Below, piece by piece: positions 1 through 5,768 of a stretch of DNA of 7,948 nt; position 1 is the first letter of the stretch, and every line of letters begins with the position of its first letter. The translations under genes were made by a program, and so were the position numbers. The stretch comes from a bacterium (GTDB taxonomy: Bacteria; Bacteroidota; Bacteroidia; Bacteroidales; Muribaculaceae), in the NCBI GenBank assembly GCA_004561555.1, contig SFVH01000049.1, positions 1-7,948 on the forward strand, written 5' to 3'. The notes below the pieces were generated by a model. It saw only the letters and a program-made list of their open reading frames with translations, did no database searches and was not told where the DNA came from.

Positions 1-233
1 GCAATAGCAGCCTTATAGGCTTCGGCAGCAGGGCTGTCAGGGTTAAGCTCCATTGCCGAACAATAGTCGCCAATGGCACGCTTCCAATCGCCCAATTTGC
101 GAAAAGCATTGCCACGGAGATAAAAAGCCACATCTGTAGGAGTCTTGCTAATCACCACCGTAAGCTCGGTAATAGCTTCATCCAAACGATTTTCATCAAT
201 AAGACATTTGATTTTTTCAAAATTATTATCCAT
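1..233 (-). CDS. Tetratricopeptide-repeat protein, N-terminal part (cut by window edge)
   Basis: Reading from the ATG at 233-231 down to base 1 gives 77 uninterrupted codons starting MDNNFEKIKCLIDENRLDEA. Two or more TPR units are visible: a first helix pair at about residues 5-30 (LIDENRLDEAITELTVVI), then a classic TPR at about 33-66 (AFYLRGNAFRKLGDWKRAI, then DYCSAMELNPDSP). No signal peptide is seen, so the protein is probably cytoplasmic; TPRs are protein-binding scaffolds and the partner is unknown. The frame stays open upstream of 233 for many codons but has no ATG, so 233 is the best start. A possible promoter is TATCTTTA on the minus strand (complement of 333-340), which would give a leader of about 95 nt. 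A second, weaker match is TTATTTTG at 257-250. The C-terminus lies outside the window. The family call is secure; the specific function cannot be named. Confidence 0.8.
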   Translation of the reverse strand, partial: MDNNFEKIKCLIDENRLDEAITELTVVISKTPTDVAFYLRGNAFRKLGDWKRAIGDYCSAMELNPDSPAAEAYKAAI

Positions 234-306
234 CTGCTCGTTTTTTCGACAAAATAAGCGATTTTCAGCTTGAGATGCAACGAAAACTCCAAAAAACAAC
301 AACCAT

Positions 307-331
307 ATTGTAACATAATTGTAACATAATT
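307..331. repeat. Tandem 11-bp repeat ATTGTAACATA x2
   Basis: ATTGTAACATA occurs at 307-317 and again directly at 318-328, followed by a partial third unit (ATT, 329-331). It lies between the TPR gene start at 233 and a candidate minus-strand -7 box at 333-340, so it could be leader sequence or an operator. AT-rich slippage is an equally simple explanation. Confidence 0.6.
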
Positions 332-427
332 CTAAAGATATGTTGCAAACACAAGCATAAATTCAACAAATAAACTATTACTATAGTTAAATGATGTTAT
401 ACAACATAATTTTTTAGCCATTTGCTA

Positions 428-457
428 TTGACAATAGGAAAAATAGGCTTATCTTTG
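428..457 (+). promoter_or_regulatory. Bacteroidota-type promoter P1 of a non-coding transcription unit
   Basis: TTG at 428-430 (-33 element) is separated by 19 bp from TATCTTTG at 450-457, a perfect match to the -7 consensus TAnnTTTG. Transcription would start at about 461-463 and run rightwards. No convincing protein gene follows before the terminator at 754-785, so the product is probably an RNA of about 320 nt, or a short attenuated RNA ending at about 529. Confidence 0.65.
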
Positions 458-496
458 TGACAAGTTTTTCATGGTATTAAATTTTAAGGTGAAAGG

Positions 497-529
497 GATT
501 ATTTATCGGGAGATAAGTAATCTTTTTTT
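497..529 (+). terminator. Early terminator-like hairpin with GNRA tetraloop (possible attenuator)
   Basis: An 11-bp stem pairs 497-507 (GATTATTTATC) with 512-522 (GATAAGTAATC), with one G-U pair, and is closed by the GNRA tetraloop GGGA (508-511). Seven T residues follow (523-529). It lies only about 35 nt after the predicted start of the P1 transcript and after the motif CATGGTATTA (470-479). From memory, similar leaders precede cold-shock, RNA-binding protein and helicase genes in Bacteroidales, but no such gene follows here. It may end most P1 transcripts early, or be a structured leader. Confidence 0.55.
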
Positions 530-591
530 ATTATAGCGATGCGACAGAAAAGCAAGTCGTTTTTTCTAATTCATTTTTTTTCGCAAAAATA

Positions 592-621
592 TTGTATAAT
601 CAAAATGTTATTGTAATTTTG
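592..621 (+). promoter_or_regulatory. Bacteroidota-type promoter P2, internal to the non-coding region
   Basis: TTG at 592-594, a 19-bp spacer, and TAATTTTG at 614-621 match the Bacteroidota -33/-7 pattern with the same spacing as P1. The predicted start is about 625-627. The only product before the terminator at 754-785 is an RNA of about 160 nt. Confidence 0.6.
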
Positions 622-625
622 CAAC

Positions 626-785
626 AACATTTTGAATGATATAGTCGAAATAACAACTGTTTATTATAGTTAAATAAAAGCCCTAAGCTTTTCGGGCTTC
701 CCAAACGGTTACTTGTTGCAAAACATCTAATCGATTTTAGGATTTCAACCCCGGAGTGTGCTCTTCAAAAGAGCACACTCTTTTT
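626..785 (+). ncRNA. Candidate small RNA of about 160 nt, class unknown
   Basis: The segment is bounded by a consensus promoter (592-621) and a strong intrinsic terminator (754-785) and has no plausible coding frame. Visible pairings are a hairpin AAGCCC (678-683) with GGGCTT (694-699), and a possible long-range stem 644-651 with 742-749 that has one mismatch. A weak hairpin CTAA/TTAG (727-740) lies between the two. An alternative hairpin AAAAGC (676-681) with GCTTTT (687-692) excludes the first one. A single-hairpin rod with a closing long-range stem in about 160 nt is compatible with a 6S-type RNA (Bacteroidales carry a divergent one), but I cannot confirm the class by eye. If P1 transcripts read through the hairpin at 497-529, a 5'-extended form of about 320 nt from 463 would also exist. 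Confidence 0.45.
754..785 (+). terminator. Strong intrinsic terminator
   Basis: A perfect 11-bp stem, GAGTGTGCTCT (754-764) with AGAGCACACTC (770-780), has a 5-nt loop and is followed by TTTTT (781-785). The T-run is only on the plus-strand side (the other side is CCGG), so it terminates rightward transcription from P1/P2 before the minus-strand remnant at 812. Confidence 0.85.
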
Positions 786-811
786 CATATTTAAATCATT
801 GGAAGTCGCCC

Positions 812-1300
812 TTATATCACGACCTTGAACGAGAGATTATCAATCCATACGATGTAAATGCCACACGAAAGGTTAGCAACACGATTTCCGGTTGTTGACA
901 CTATCTTCACACCGTCAATGGTATACACATCAACGATAGCATCCTCCTTAGCACCGATGATATCGATATCACCATTATTAACAAACACCGACACACTGCC
1001 ACCCACGACCTCTTCGACAGCAGCCGGCGGGAGATTATCGATGTTGAGAGTGTCAGTTAGTCAGTAGCCTATAGTTGGAGAATTCTCATCATCTCCGGCA
1101 AAAATAACAAAACCGCAATTGCCTTTGGCTTTAACATTCACCAAACGAGCTTGCGAAGCAATTTTGCTTATTGTGATTGTAGGTGTTACATTCTCAGATT
1201 CTAAATCATATTTTACAGAGACATCATTCCACTTGGATTTCAGCAAATCCAAACAATGATACATAATTGGGGTGATTACTACAAGTTCTCCTCCAGTTGG
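812..1300 (-). pseudogene. 3' remnant of a secreted protein with a Por/T9SS-like C-terminal tail
   Basis: One minus-strand frame runs from a stop at 1303-1301 to a TAA at 814-812, interrupted by an in-frame TGA at 1063-1061. Both halves read like protein. The first half includes LKSKWNDVSVKYDLESE and ends in SPTIGY. The second continues LTDTLNIDNLPP and ends in a tail with VDVYTIDGVKIV, GIYIVWIDN and FKVVI. That tail pattern (V-Y-DG-I, then GIYIV, then a final basic beta strand) is that of Bacteroidota C-terminal sorting domains on exported proteins. There is no signal peptide, and the frame upstream of 1303 is closed, so the 5' part is lost. I read this as a decayed gene truncated near 1265-1300 and carrying one nonsense codon. 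Selenocysteine or programmed readthrough is unlikely. The parent function is unknown. Confidence 0.6.
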
Positions 1301-1426
1301 TCAAATTCCTACCGGAATATCCGTCTATACGCTTGCAATATATTTACATTGGGCTATAGCGAGCGGCTAAACCACAGCAACAAAGAGGGAGCTAACTCGG
1401 AAATATATAAAAGTATTAGCAGTTGA
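1256..1426 (+). pseudogene. Probable C-terminal remnant of an outer-membrane barrel protein
   Basis: A plus-strand frame is open from 1205 and ends at TGA 1424-1426; the first ATG is at 1256 and gives 56 codons. From about 1265 it reads NWGDYYKFSSSWSNSYRN, then YACNIFTLGYSERL, then a polar tail. The alternating aromatic/polar pattern and the IFTLGY strand resemble the last beta strands of Bacteroidota porin-family barrels; compare TFSIGYNF at the end of the gene at 2049-2774. No signal peptide or earlier strands exist, because the sequence to the left belongs to a gene on the opposite strand. It is therefore probably a relic created by a deletion or rearrangement with a junction near 1265. 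A chance frame cannot be excluded. Confidence 0.4.
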
Positions 1427-1440
1427 CAAACTTCTGAAAA

Positions 1441-1875
1441 TCAATCAGGGAAAGCGAGGGTAAAAATGCGACTACCATCAGCTTGCTCTGCAATAGTGAC
1501 ATCAACGGTGTCGGTGGGAAGCATATCCGCCACCACGTCAGGCCACTCGACGAAACACACACATCCCGAATCAAAATAATCTTCCACACCAATATCTTCC
1601 GCTTCTTCGATATTATCAAGGCGGTAACAATCAAAATGATAAATCAGCTCGGCAGTGGTGTTGGAACGATACTCGTTGATGATAGAAAAAGATGGCGAGT
1701 TGGTGATATCTTCCTCCACTCCCAAAGCGCGACACACCGCATTGATAAAAGTGGTTTTACCGACTCCCATTTCACCATGGATGGCGAAAACAGTAAAGTC
1801 GCCCATCATGCCAACAAACTCACGAGCGGCATCCTGCAATTTTTCAATAGATGCTATCTTAATTTCTTTAATCAT
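1441..1875 (-). CDS. tsaE: tRNA threonylcarbamoyladenosine biosynthesis ATPase TsaE (YjeE)
   Basis: This 144-aa cytoplasmic P-loop ATPase works with TsaB-TsaD to place threonylcarbamoyl on A37 of ANN-decoding tRNAs (t6A). The sequence shows a Walker A motif GEMGVGKTT at residues 34-42, and TNSPSFSIINEY (58-69), equivalent to the family's SPT(Y/F) segment. It also has HFDCYRL (80-86), the IGVEDYF block (95-101) and VEWPD (109-113), in the same order as E. coli TsaE. Length is close to the usual 140-155 aa, so the gene is complete. The ATG at 1875 is the natural start. A -7 box TAATTTTG on the minus strand (complement of 1900-1907) gives a leader of about 20 nt; its -33 element is weak. The gene is divergent from the envelope operon and convergent with the remnant ending at 1426, so it looks monocistronic. 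The identification is firm. Confidence 0.95.
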   Translation of the reverse strand: MIKEIKIASIEKLQDAAREFVGMMGDFTVFAIHGEMGVGKTTFINAVCRALGVEEDITNSPSFSIINEYRSNTTAELIYHFDCYRLDNIEEAEDIGVEDYFDSGCVCFVEWPDVVADMLPTDTVDVTIAEQADGSRIFTLAFPD

Positions 1876-1899
1876 ATCACTTTATCCATTTGATTTCGG

Positions 1900-1931
1900 C
1901 AAAATTACTACTTTTTCACGAGAATTATCAG
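1900..1931 (-). promoter_or_regulatory. Candidate tsaE promoter
   Basis: The minus strand reads TAATTTTG (complement of 1900-1907), a perfect TAnnTTTG -7 element. The only -33 candidate is CTG (complement of 1929-1931) at a 21-bp spacing. The predicted start is about 20 nt upstream of the tsaE ATG. Confidence 0.5.
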
Positions 1932-1991
1932 AGGAAAGAAAAAATTATTATCCGAATCGGGAGATTAATTGGATTAAAAGTTGTAAATAGC

Positions 1992-2022
1992 TTGCTACTT
2001 TTAGGAAAACAATCTAACTTTA
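1992..2022 (+). promoter_or_regulatory. Promoter of the three-gene envelope operon
   Basis: TTG at 1992-1994, a 20-bp spacer and TAACTTTA at 2015-2022 (one mismatch to TAnnTTTG) predict a start near 2026-2028. That is about 22 nt before the ATG at 2049 and about 11 nt before an upstream ATG at 2038. Confidence 0.55.
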
Positions 2023-2037
2023 CAAAACAATAAAAAA

Positions 2038-2052
2038 ATGAACCGTCTATGA
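2038..2052 (+). other. Four-codon mini-ORF overlapping the start codon of the barrel gene
   Basis: ATG at 2038-2040 follows an A-rich stretch (AATAAAAAA), which is how Bacteroidota start sites often look. It encodes MNRL and stops at TGA 2050-2052, inside the ATG (2049-2051) of the next gene (CTATGA). This geometry would let ribosomes terminate and restart, tuning expression of the operon's first gene. Whether it is translated is inference. Confidence 0.35.
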
Positions 2053-2774
2053 AAAAACTACTTCTATCATTATGTATGATTGGCGTGGCAACCACAGCCT
2101 CCGCAGCAGACTTTGTCGATACCGAATCGGCAGACAATATCATTGACTTTGGCGTGCGTGTCGGCATAACCTCGAGCAATCTCTCCACCGACATCCCCGG
2201 GCAGGGTGACAATTGCACATATTCGTGGAAGAGCGGATTTTCTACAGGCGTAGTGCTTGACCTAAACATACGGAATTTTTTCAGCATTCGTCCGGGCTTC
2301 TTTATCGAAAACCGCAGTTATAACTATACCCTCATCGACCACAATGCCGCACATCAGCAGCTATCGACCGACATGGGGCACACTCGTCGCACGGCATTCA
2401 ACGTGCCGGTGCTTGCCGCCTTCCACTTTAATATCTCCAACACCGTGAAATGGGATGTGATGGCGGGCGCATACTTCAACTTCGGCGTGGGCGACGGCAA
2501 AGATGAGGTGGAGCGCATCGTCGTTGCCGCCCCCAACAATGAACCGTCGTCATATTCCTATAGTAAAAGCGAACGCGACTATTTCGGGGATGGCGAGATG
2601 CAACATCGCTCGTTTGACTGTGGCTTGCAGATAGGTACCGGAATAGAAGTGATGGACCACTACGTGTTTGAAATCACCTACCAACGCGGCTTGCGCAACA
2701 CCTCGGCAAACCATTATTACAATTGGGAGATGCACAACAAGGGATGGACTTTTTCTATCGGCTACAACTTTTAA
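2049..2774 (+). CDS. Porin-family outer-membrane beta-barrel protein (OMP_b-brl type)
   Basis: The product is 241 aa with a signal peptide MKKLLLSLCMIGVATTASA, cleaved after about residue 19. The mature part has alternating-residue beta strands typical of the small OMP_b-brl/PorT-like family: FGVRVGITSSNLS (34-46), FSTGVVLDLNI (64-74), FSIRPGFFIENRSY (78-91) and FNVPVLAAFHFN (117-128). These are followed by WDVMAGAYFNFGVG (135-148), GLQIGTGIEV (192-201) and a final strand WTFSIGYNF ending in Phe-241, the usual outer-membrane C-terminal signal. It probably folds as an 8-stranded barrel. It is first in an operon, 24 bp before the TPR gene, which suggests a shared role at the outer membrane. The ATG at 2049 gives a full signal peptide. 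The 2038 ATG is out of frame with it. Specific function and ligand are unknown. Confidence 0.85.
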   Translation: MKKLLLSLCMIGVATTASAADFVDTESADNIIDFGVRVGITSSNLSTDIPGQGDNCTYSWKSGFSTGVVLDLNIRNFFSIRPGFFIENRSYNYTLIDHNAAHQQLSTDMGHTRRTAFNVPVLAAFHFNISNTVKWDVMAGAYFNFGVGDGKDEVERIVVAAPNNEPSSYSYSKSERDYFGDGEMQHRSFDCGLQIGTGIEVMDHYVFEITYQRGLRNTSANHYYNWEMHNKGWTFSIGYNF

Positions 2775-2798
2775 TCGAAAAAACATATTCATAATCGT

Positions 2799-5768
2799 AT
2801 GAAACGAAAATATTTGGCAGCGTTGTGCATCGCCTCTGCGAGTGTGATAACAGCACAAAATGCCTATAATTCAGCTTATGCCGACGGCTACCTTTGCCGC
2901 GGCATCAGTATGTATGAAACAGAAAATTTTGTCGGTTGTATCGACCAGCTTAATCAGCTGTTGCTCACCAACCCCGACGAGGAGGTGAGAGCGGAAGCCG
3001 AATACTACAAGGCAATGGCTCTCTTCCGCAACGGCGACAAAGAAGCCCTTGGGGCGTTGAAGACATACCTCGACTGCTACCCTTCGTCGCCACGTCGCCA
3101 TGAGGTGAGATTTGCCATCGGCTCGTGGTATTTCTATCATGACCAATATGTGTCGGCAGTCACGGAGTTTGACACTCTTTCGAGCGATGCGTTTGACAAC
3201 GCCACCGCCGCCGACCTCTGCTATCGTCGTGCTTTCTGCCACATACGCACCGGCGACTACGACACTGCCGAGCGCGACCTTCTTAGGTTGCGAGGAGTGA
3301 AACGCTATGCCGACCAATCGGCATATTATATGGCTGTGATACAATATTCTCGCGGCAACTATTCCGAAGCGCGTCGCGGCTTTGAAAGCATTAACAAAAG
3401 GAGCGATTTGCACAATGAAGCTCGCTTCTACATCTGCCATATCGACTTCGCCGACGGCAAGTATGCCCCCGTCAAGAGTGAAGCCGAAAGCATCTTAAAA
3501 GGCAGCCTTCCTGAAAATATGCGGCTTGAGATGCTACGTATTTCCGGCGAAAGCAATTATCATCTGGGTTATTACGACAATGCCGTAAGCCTTCTGAAGG
3601 AATATGCCGACAATGCCGACGATGCCCAGCGCACTGCCCTCTATGCATTGGGAGTGAGCGAATTTAATACAGGCAACTATTCCGATGCAAAAAACCATCT
3701 CGGACAAGTCACTTTGGCAGACGACGAGCTTGCGCAAAGTGCTTATCTGTATGTTGGACAAGCCTATCTCCATGAAGAGAATGTAAAAGCCGCATCGATG
3801 GCTTTTGAAAAAGCCTATAAGATGCCTTACGACCGCGAAGTGAAAGAAACAGCTTTTTATAACTATGCCATTGCACAAAGCCAAGGCGGGCGCACCCCCT
3901 TCAATAGTTCTGTGAAGCTGTTTCAAGATTTTCTTAACACCTTCCCCTCATCGCACTATGCCGACAAAGTGGAAGACTACATCATCAACTCCTACCTTAA
4001 CAACAAGGACTATGACAATGCGTTGGCAAGCATTAATGCGCTGAAATCGCCATCACAAAAGATGCTTCGCGCAAAGCAAAATGTGCTTTATCGTCTGGGC
4101 ATGCGCGAGATGTCGGCAAACCGTAACGATGTGGCTATCAACTACCTCTCACAAGCTGAAGCTCTTGCTCGCTACGACAAAGCAACAGCATCGGAAGTCA
4201 ACCTTTGGCTCGCCGAAGCCCATTATCGTGAGGGTCAATATGCTAAGGCGGAATCGCTCTACGCAAAATATTCCGGCAATGCAAATCGCGGGAAGGCTTT
4301 GTTCGGACAAGCTTATGCGCAATATCGCCAACGCAAATATTCCTCGGCCTACACGCAATATGAGAAAGCCTTAGCCTCCAAGCAACTTGATGCCACACTC
4401 TCCGCTGATGCTTATAATCGCATGGCTGACTGCCAATACTATCAAAGCCGTTTTGCTGAAGCGGAATCGCTCTACAACAAGGCTTTCAAAATGGGGACAT
4501 CAAAATGCGACTATTCGCTCTATCAAATTGGGATGATGCGAGGCTATCAAGGCAATCACACAAATAAGATTTCAACCCTCGACGAACTCGTAGCCTCCTA
4601 TCCCGATTCGCCATACGCACCCAAAGCCCTATATCAACGGGGACAAGCTTATCAGGACCTCGGCAAAAACGCAAAGGCTGTAGACGCTTTCAAGAAATTG
4701 ATATCGTCGTATCCTACAACTGCGGAGAGCCGACAAGGACAACTGCAATTGGCTCTTTTGCTCAACTCTATGGGTAAAACCGATGAGAGTCGCGAGCAAT
4801 ATGAAGCACTTGTGAAGGCTTATCCCACAAGCGATGAAGCCAAAGTGGCTGTCGACGACCTTAAGCGCATTTATGCCGCTGAAGGTCGCTTAGACGACCT
4901 CTCAGCCTTCCTTCGTTCGGTGGGCAACTATAGTATCGATGACAACGAGATGGCTCAACTGGCATTTGATGCGGCAGAAAATGAATATCTCGACCGCGGC
5001 AAAACCGACAAGCTGAAGTCGTTTGTTGCAAAATATCCTTCGTTACGCCCTGCCGCATTAGCTAATTATTATCTTGCTGAAGCTTCAGTGGCTGAAGGCA
5101 ATGAAACGGCTGCGCTCACCTATGTGGACAAGGCATTGCAACTGGCGCCAGACGGCTCTTTTGCCGAGTCGGCTCTGGCAATGAAGGGCGACTTGCTGCT
5201 CAATAAGGGCGATTATGCCACTGCACGCGAGTGTTTTGCTCTATTGGAAAGCAAAACGACTATCACATCCAACGTAAACCGTGCTCGATTAGGCTTGCTT
5301 CGCAGCGCTGTAGCTCTCAATGACTACGACGCTATGCAACAATATGCCTCCCTTCTGCTCAACTCCGAATCACTCTCGGAAGAAATCACCGCTGAAGCTC
5401 GCTATGCTCGCGCAGTAGCAGCTATACAAAAGGGTGACACTACTACCGGAGTGACCGACTTCAACACTCTCATCGACAGCAACATCAACAACCTTTACGG
5501 CTCGAAAGCAGCTGTTGATTTGGGCACCTATTACTACAACGCCGGCAATTTGAAAAAGGCTGAAGCCACTGTAAACAAACTTATCGACTCTTCTTCGCCA
5601 CATCATTACTGGATGGCACGAGCATTTATCCTTCTTTCGGATATATTCAAAAAACAAGGCGACACCTTCCAAGCTCGCGAATATCTTGAAAGCCTGCAGG
5701 CTAACTACCCCGGCAATGAAGAGGACATTAAGCAAATGATTGACGAACGACTTAAAGCTCTAAAATAA
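2799..5768 (+). CDS. Large exported tetratricopeptide-repeat protein (989 aa)
   Basis: An N-terminal signal peptide MKRKYLAALCIASASVITA is followed by Gln-20, a common mature N-terminus in Bacteroidota. There is no lipobox. Nearly the whole mature chain (about 25-985) is built of TPR or TPR-like helical pairs, roughly two dozen. Recognisable units are AEYYKAMALFRNGDKEAL (67-84), LCYRRAFCHIRTGDYDTAE, SAYYMAVIQYSRGNYSEA, LWLAEAHYREGQYAKAE, LFGQAYAQYRQRKYSSA, ALYQRGQAYQDLGKNAKA and LGTYYYNAGNLKKAE. Linkers of the YPSSPR/YPDSPYA type recall BamD/CpoB-like periplasmic TPRs. Such a solenoid is a periplasmic scaffold. No enzymatic motif is seen. The stop codon shares one base with the next start (TAATG), so its expression is probably translationally coupled to the barrel gene, and the two products likely act together. 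Comparable TPR-plus-barrel pairs exist in polysaccharide export (AlgK/AlgE, PgaA, BcsC), but that role here is inference. An inner-membrane-tethered location is less likely. Confidence 0.9.
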   Translation: MKRKYLAALCIASASVITAQNAYNSAYADGYLCRGISMYETENFVGCIDQLNQLLLTNPDEEVRAEAEYYKAMALFRNGDKEALGALKTYLDCYPSSPRRHEVRFAIGSWYFYHDQYVSAVTEFDTLSSDAFDNATAADLCYRRAFCHIRTGDYDTAERDLLRLRGVKRYADQSAYYMAVIQYSRGNYSEARRGFESINKRSDLHNEARFYICHIDFADGKYAPVKSEAESILKGSLPENMRLEMLRISGESNYHLGYYDNAVSLLKEYADNADDAQRTALYALGVSEFNTGNYSDAKNHLGQVTLADDELAQSAYLYVGQAYLHEENVKAASMAFEKAYKMPYDREVKETAFYNYAIAQSQGGRTPFNSSVKLFQDFLNTFPSSHYADKVEDYIINSYLNNKDYDNALASINALKSPSQKMLRAKQNVLYRLGMREMSANRNDVAINYLSQAEALARYDKATASEVNLWLAEAHYREGQYAKAESLYAKYSGNANRGKALFGQAYAQYRQRKYSSAYTQYEKALASKQLDATLSADAYNRMADCQYYQSRFAEAESLYNKAFKMGTSKCDYSLYQIGMMRGYQGNHTNKISTLDELVASYPDSPYAPKALYQRGQAYQDLGKNAKAVDAFKKLISSYPTTAESRQGQLQLALLLNSMGKTDESREQYEALVKAYPTSDEAKVAVDDLKRIYAAEGRLDDLSAFLRSVGNYSIDDNEMAQLAFDAAENEYLDRGKTDKLKSFVAKYPSLRPAALANYYLAEASVAEGNETAALTYVDKALQLAPDGSFAESALAMKGDLLLNKGDYATARECFALLESKTTITSNVNRARLGLLRSAVALNDYDAMQQYASLLLNSESLSEEITAEARYARAVAAIQKGDTTTGVTDFNTLIDSNINNLYGSKAAVDLGTYYYNAGNLKKAEATVNKLIDSSSPHHYWMARAFILLSDIFKKQGDTFQAREYLESLQANYPGNEEDIKQMIDERLKALK

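Noticed and set aside
394..407. Short palindrome ATGTT-ATAC-AACAT upstream of P1
   Set aside because: Five AT-rich base pairs are expected by chance here; there is no second copy at another promoter in the window.
378..675. 15-bp direct repeat TTACTATAGTTAAAT (378-392) and TTATTATAGTTAAAT (661-675)
   Set aside because: One mismatch and very AT-rich in an AT-rich intergenic region; it could be chance, and no mobile element or structure lies between the copies.
858..1067. 69-codon plus-strand open frame opposite the secreted-protein remnant
   Set aside because: Ser/Thr/Pro-rich translation without recognisable features. The opposite strand carries a recognisable sorting-type tail in the same interval.
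1483..1893. 136-codon plus-strand open frame over tsaE
   Set aside because: The minus-strand frame has every TsaE motif in order, so this is its antisense shadow.
2871..3440. 189-codon open frame on the minus strand inside the large TPR gene
   Set aside because: It mirrors the codon bias of the TPR gene, has low-complexity Val/Ala-rich content, and has no domain or promoter; the plus-strand TPR frame is unambiguous.
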